A DNA stretch of 7,787 bases, from NCBI GenBank assembly GCA_020859645.1, contig JAJBVU010000090.1, positions 1 through 7,787 on the forward strand, written 5' to 3'. Each line of letters begins with the position of its first letter. The first letter of the stretch is position 1. Shown one piece after another: positions 5,414-7,787 of the stretch. Both the position numbers and the translations under genes were made by a program. Below the pieces are notes generated by a model. That model did not search any database, had not been told where the DNA came from, and saw only the letters and a program-made list of their open reading frames with translations. The DNA is from Eubacterium sp. Lineage in GTDB: Bacteria; Bacillota; Clostridia; Lachnospirales; CAG-274.

Positions 5414-6457
5414 TTGAATTTTTGTCATTTCCAACACCCGCTTCCTTAACTGACCGCAGGCTGCGTTTATATCGCTGCCAAGCCGCCGTCTTACGGTATT
5501 TTCTATTCCCTCAGCGGTTAAAATACTGCTGAATTTTTTAACTCCCGTATCCGAGCTTCTTAGGAAATTCCTTTCCTTCACATCGTTTACGGGAATGAGA
5601 TTAACATGACCCAAGACCCCTTTAAGTCTCCCTGCTAATTCATAAGCCGCCTTTTCCGAATCGTTTACTCCCTTAATTAAAGCATATTCGAATGTAACTC
5701 TCCGTTTGGTACCCTCAGCGTAGTCCGCCGCCGCCTTTATAACATCTTCATAGGAATATTTTCTTGCTACAGGCATAATTTTCCGCCTGATTTCGTTGTT
5801 GGGTGCATGGAGAGACACCGCAAGAGTTATAGGTAAGTGCAGATCCTTAAGTCTGTAGATTTCGTCTACAAGACCGCAGGTGGAAAGTGTAATATTCCGT
5901 CTGCTGACATTGGCTCCCTCAGGGTCGCTTAAAAGGCTTATAAATCTGACGGAGTTATCGAAGTTGTCAAGAGGCTCTCCGCAGCCCATCATTACAACGT
6001 GACCCACTCTTATGTTTTCCTGCCGTTCTATTTCGTAGACCTGAGACAGAATTTCTCCGGCTGTAAGGCTTCTTTCCAAGCCGCCTATTGTGGAAGCGCA
6101 GAAGGCGCAGCCCATTCGGCAGCCAGCCTGAGTGGAAACGCACACGCTGTAGCCGTAATCATATTTCATCAGTACGCTTTCTATTATATAACCATTTCGT
6201 ATTTCAAACAAGTATTTTATTGTAGAATCTAAAGAAGATTTGTATTTTTCAACAGGCTTAACACCGAAAATTCCGCTGTTCTCCTTAAGCTTTTCTCTTA
6301 GACTTAAGGAAAGGTCTGTCATTTCGTCAAAGGAAGTCAGTTTTCTTCCGTGAAGCTGTTTAAAAACCTGTTTTCCTCTGAATTTGGCTTCCCCCAAAGA
6401 GGTAAGAAAGCCGCAAAGCTCCTCTTTATTCATAGATAAAATATCAGCCTTCTCCAT
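5396..6457 (-). CDS. rlmN: Dual-specificity RNA methyltransferase RlmN (23S rRNA A2503 / tRNA A37)
   Basis: Radical-SAM enzyme that makes 2-methyladenosine in 23S rRNA and in some tRNAs. From ATG 6457 it has 353 residues, the usual size. The N-terminal helical accessory region covers about 1-95. The iron-sulfur motif is GCRMGCAFC (112-120) with Cys113, Cys117 and Cys120. Cys106 and Cys334 (in AACGQL) match the two catalytic cysteines, E. coli Cys118 and Cys355. GCGEPLDN (158-165) is the SAM-binding GEP motif. I chose the ATG at 6457 because AGGTG (6467-6463) lies 5 bases upstream; an ATG at 6487 would add ten residues and overlap rsmB. The last five residues (NKKSF) and the TAG stop are encoded by the arm of the adjacent palindromic repeat. 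Catalytic regions are intact, so function should be unaffected. Confidence 0.96.
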   Translation of the reverse strand: MEKADILSMNKEELCGFLTSLGEAKFRGKQVFKQLHGRKLTSFDEMTDLSLSLREKLKENSGIFGVKPVEKYKSSLDSTIKYLFEIRNGYIIESVLMKYDYGYSVCVSTQAGCRMGCAFCASTIGGLERSLTAGEILSQVYEIERQENIRVGHVVMMGCGEPLDNFDNSVRFISLLSDPEGANVSRRNITLSTCGLVDEIYRLKDLHLPITLAVSLHAPNNEIRRKIMPVARKYSYEDVIKAAADYAEGTKRRVTFEYALIKGVNDSEKAAYELAGRLKGVLGHVNLIPVNDVKERNFLRSSDTGVKKFSSILTAEGIENTVRRRLGSDINAACGQLRKRVLEMTKIQNKKSF

Positions 6458-6461
6458 AATA

Positions 6462-7787
6462 TCACCTTTTAACAAATTTTGCCGCAAAGAAGCCGTCTCC
6501 GCCCCACATATAGGGAGTAATGTTTATATAGCCTTCTTTGAGAGTAGGGGTTTCACCGCCGTTAGGCACAAGGGAGCTTATATCGCAGCAGTCAAAATCG
6601 AACTCTTTTAAAAACCAGTCTCTTATATCTTCATTTTCCTTTTTTGATACCGTACAGGTGGAGTAGACAAGAACTCCGCCGGGCTTTACATATTCCTGTG
6701 CGGCAGTAAGTATTTTTTTCTGAAGCTCCGCCAAAGCTTCAATATCCTCTAAGGTTTTGTTGTATTTTATGTCCGGCTTCTTTTTTAAGAGCCCCAGTCC
6801 CGAACAGGGAGCGTCAACTAATACTCTGTCAAAGGCTTCTTTGTCCTCAGGCTTATATTGAGCCGCATCAAAAAGCTCGGGCTTAATAATGTCTATGCCT
6901 AATCGCTTTGCGCCATTCTGCACAAGTCTCAGCTTGTGTTTATATATATCTCTTGAAACAATTTCGCCGGAATTCTCCATTAAATAAGCAGATAAAAAGC
7001 TTTTTCCTCCTGGGGCTGCACACACATCTAAAATTCTCTCGCCCTTTTGAGGATTTAAAAGCTTTACGCAAAGATATGCGCTTTGATCCATTATATGAAA
7101 AAGTCCCTGTTTAAATGCCGCACTTTCGCTTATGTCTGAGGTTTTTGAAACATTCAAAATACCCTCGCCTATTTTGGCTCTTACCGAGCCTATATTATCC
7201 TCCTTAAAAGCTTTTATAAGACCCTTTTCGTCGGTTTTAAGGGTGTTAACCGCAGCGCTGACCTTTGGAGTTTTAAGGTTTTCAGCACACATTTTACAGA
7301 CCTCGTCATATGAGAAGGTTTCAAGCCAGTATTCTATAATTTCACTTGGGTAGGAATACATTACTGATAAGTATCTGACAGGCTCCTTTTTTTCATCGGG
7401 ATACGGTATTTTATTTATGTTTCTGGCAATATTTCGGAGAACGCCGTTTACAAAGCCCCCTAAATTAGTGAAGCCCTTCTTTTTTACCAGCTTTACGGCT
7501 TCATTGCAAACTGCGGAATCGGGAACTCTGTCCATAAACATAAGCTGATATACTGAAATTCTCAGGACATTCAAAACATAGGGTCTCATTTTTTTTACCT
7601 TTACGGTGGAAAAACGCCCTATGACATAATCTATTCTTATTAAATTCCTGAATGTTCCGTTTACAACCTCGGTAACAAAGGCCTTTTGAACCCGTGACAT
7701 TTCTTTGTGACGGCTCAAGGCGTCTTTAAGAACAATGTTGCCGAAGCCTTTATCAAAAACATCAGCCACAACGGCTGCGCTAAGTTC
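6462..7787 (-). CDS. rsmB: 16S rRNA (cytosine-967-C5)-methyltransferase RsmB, 5' end outside window
   Basis: SAM-dependent enzyme that methylates C967 of 16S rRNA. The frame is open to the window edge (441 residues present). Homologues of about 440-450 residues suggest only a few residues are missing. A GTG at 7769 is in frame but is probably internal, since the six codons before it (ELSAAV) read like the normal first helix. The N-terminal NusB-like RNA-binding domain spans about 1-135, then a linker and the Rossmann methyltransferase domain. Counting from the first visible residue: SAM motif ILDVCAAPGGKS at 252-263, DAPCSG with motif IV Cys328, STCT with the nucleophile Cys378, and the usual ending DGFFAAKF. 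It ends 4 bp before rlmN. B. subtilis has this gene just after fmt, so fmt may lie beyond the right edge. Confidence 0.95.
   Translation of the reverse strand, partial: ELSAAVVADVFDKGFGNIVLKDALSRHKEMSRVQKAFVTEVVNGTFRNLIRIDYVIGRFSTVKVKKMRPYVLNVLRISVYQLMFMDRVPDSAVCNEAVKLVKKKGFTNLGGFVNGVLRNIARNINKIPYPDEKKEPVRYLSVMYSYPSEIIEYWLETFSYDEVCKMCAENLKTPKVSAAVNTLKTDEKGLIKAFKEDNIGSVRAKIGEGILNVSKTSDISESAAFKQGLFHIMDQSAYLCVKLLNPQKGERILDVCAAPGGKSFLSAYLMENSGEIVSRDIYKHKLRLVQNGAKRLGIDIIKPELFDAAQYKPEDKEAFDRVLVDAPCSGLGLLKKKPDIKYNKTLEDIEALAELQKKILTAAQEYVKPGGVLVYSTCTVSKKENEDIRDWFLKEFDFDCCDISSLVPNGGETPTLKEGYINITPYMWGGDGFFAAKFVKR
6463..6467 (-). promoter_or_regulatory. Ribosome binding site of rlmN, overlapping the rsmB stop
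   Basis: AGGTG overlaps the rsmB TGA (6464-6462) and stands 5 bases before the rlmN ATG at 6457. This fixes the rlmN start and suggests that terminating ribosomes help to start rlmN. Confidence 0.75.

Noticed and set aside
5271..5423. Target-site duplication flanking the palindromic element
   Set aside because: The ten bases on each side (agtttaatgt and ttgaattttt) share no direct repeat at the arm boundaries, and no TA duplication fits, so I cannot claim one.
5909..5998. RlmN reads MGCGEP where many homologues have MGMGEP or MGIGEP, adding a cysteine next to the SAM site
   Set aside because: The variable residue of this motif is tolerant in the family, and the three cluster cysteines and two catalytic cysteines are all in place, so no functional change is implied.
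1..7787. CRISPR array, tRNA or rRNA gene, prophage, defence or toxin-antitoxin genes
   Set aside because: I found no regularly spaced repeats, no cloverleaf-like segments in the gaps and no matching protein signatures; nearly all of the window is taken up by conserved housekeeping genes.

Overview
The window is a compact run of housekeeping genes, all read from the minus strand. In transcription order (high to low coordinates) they are rsmB (5' end cut by the window edge), rlmN, prpC/stp, prkC/pknB, rsgA, rpe, thiN, and the start of a small hydrophobic ORF cut by the left edge. This order matches the well-known Firmicutes cluster (Bacillus subtilis: rsmB-rlmN-prpC-prkC-rsgA-rpe-thiN-spoVM). 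Gene content, moderately low GC, strong GGAGG-type ribosome binding sites and the three-PASTA kinase all suggest an anaerobic member of the Clostridia. I cannot name the genus from sequence alone.

Layout: 6462-7787 RsmB (16S rRNA m5C methyltransferase); 5396-6457 RlmN (radical-SAM m2A methyltransferase for 23S rRNA and tRNA); 5232-5395 the only sizeable gap, filled mostly by a nested palindromic repeat (5281-5413) that runs into the 3' end of rlmN; 4497-5231 PP2C phosphatase; 2378-4495 membrane Ser/Thr kinase with three extracellular PASTA domains; 1512-2375 RsgA, a 30S-assembly GTPase; 834-1499 ribulose-phosphate 3-epimerase; 202-837 thiamine pyrophosphokinase; 1-127 start of a small unrecognised membrane peptide. 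Apart from the repeat-filled gap and the 74 bp after thiN, genes are separated by 1-12 bp or overlap by 4 bp, so translational coupling is likely.

The genes fall into a ribosome-maturation set (RsmB, RlmN, RsgA), a cell-wall-sensing phosphorylation switch (PrkC with its phosphatase PrpC), and two metabolic enzymes (Rpe, ThiN). RsgA is a known PrkC/PrpC substrate in B. subtilis, which gives a functional link across the cluster.

I did not find a new multi-gene system here. The most unusual part is the 133-bp palindrome-within-palindrome at 5281-5413. It looks like a small non-autonomous mobile or extragenic repeat, and one of its arms supplies the last five codons and stop codon of rlmN. The second point of interest is the CxCxC hydrophobic mini-ORF in the position where Bacillus carries spoVM, preceded by a sequence resembling a mother-cell sigma -10 element.
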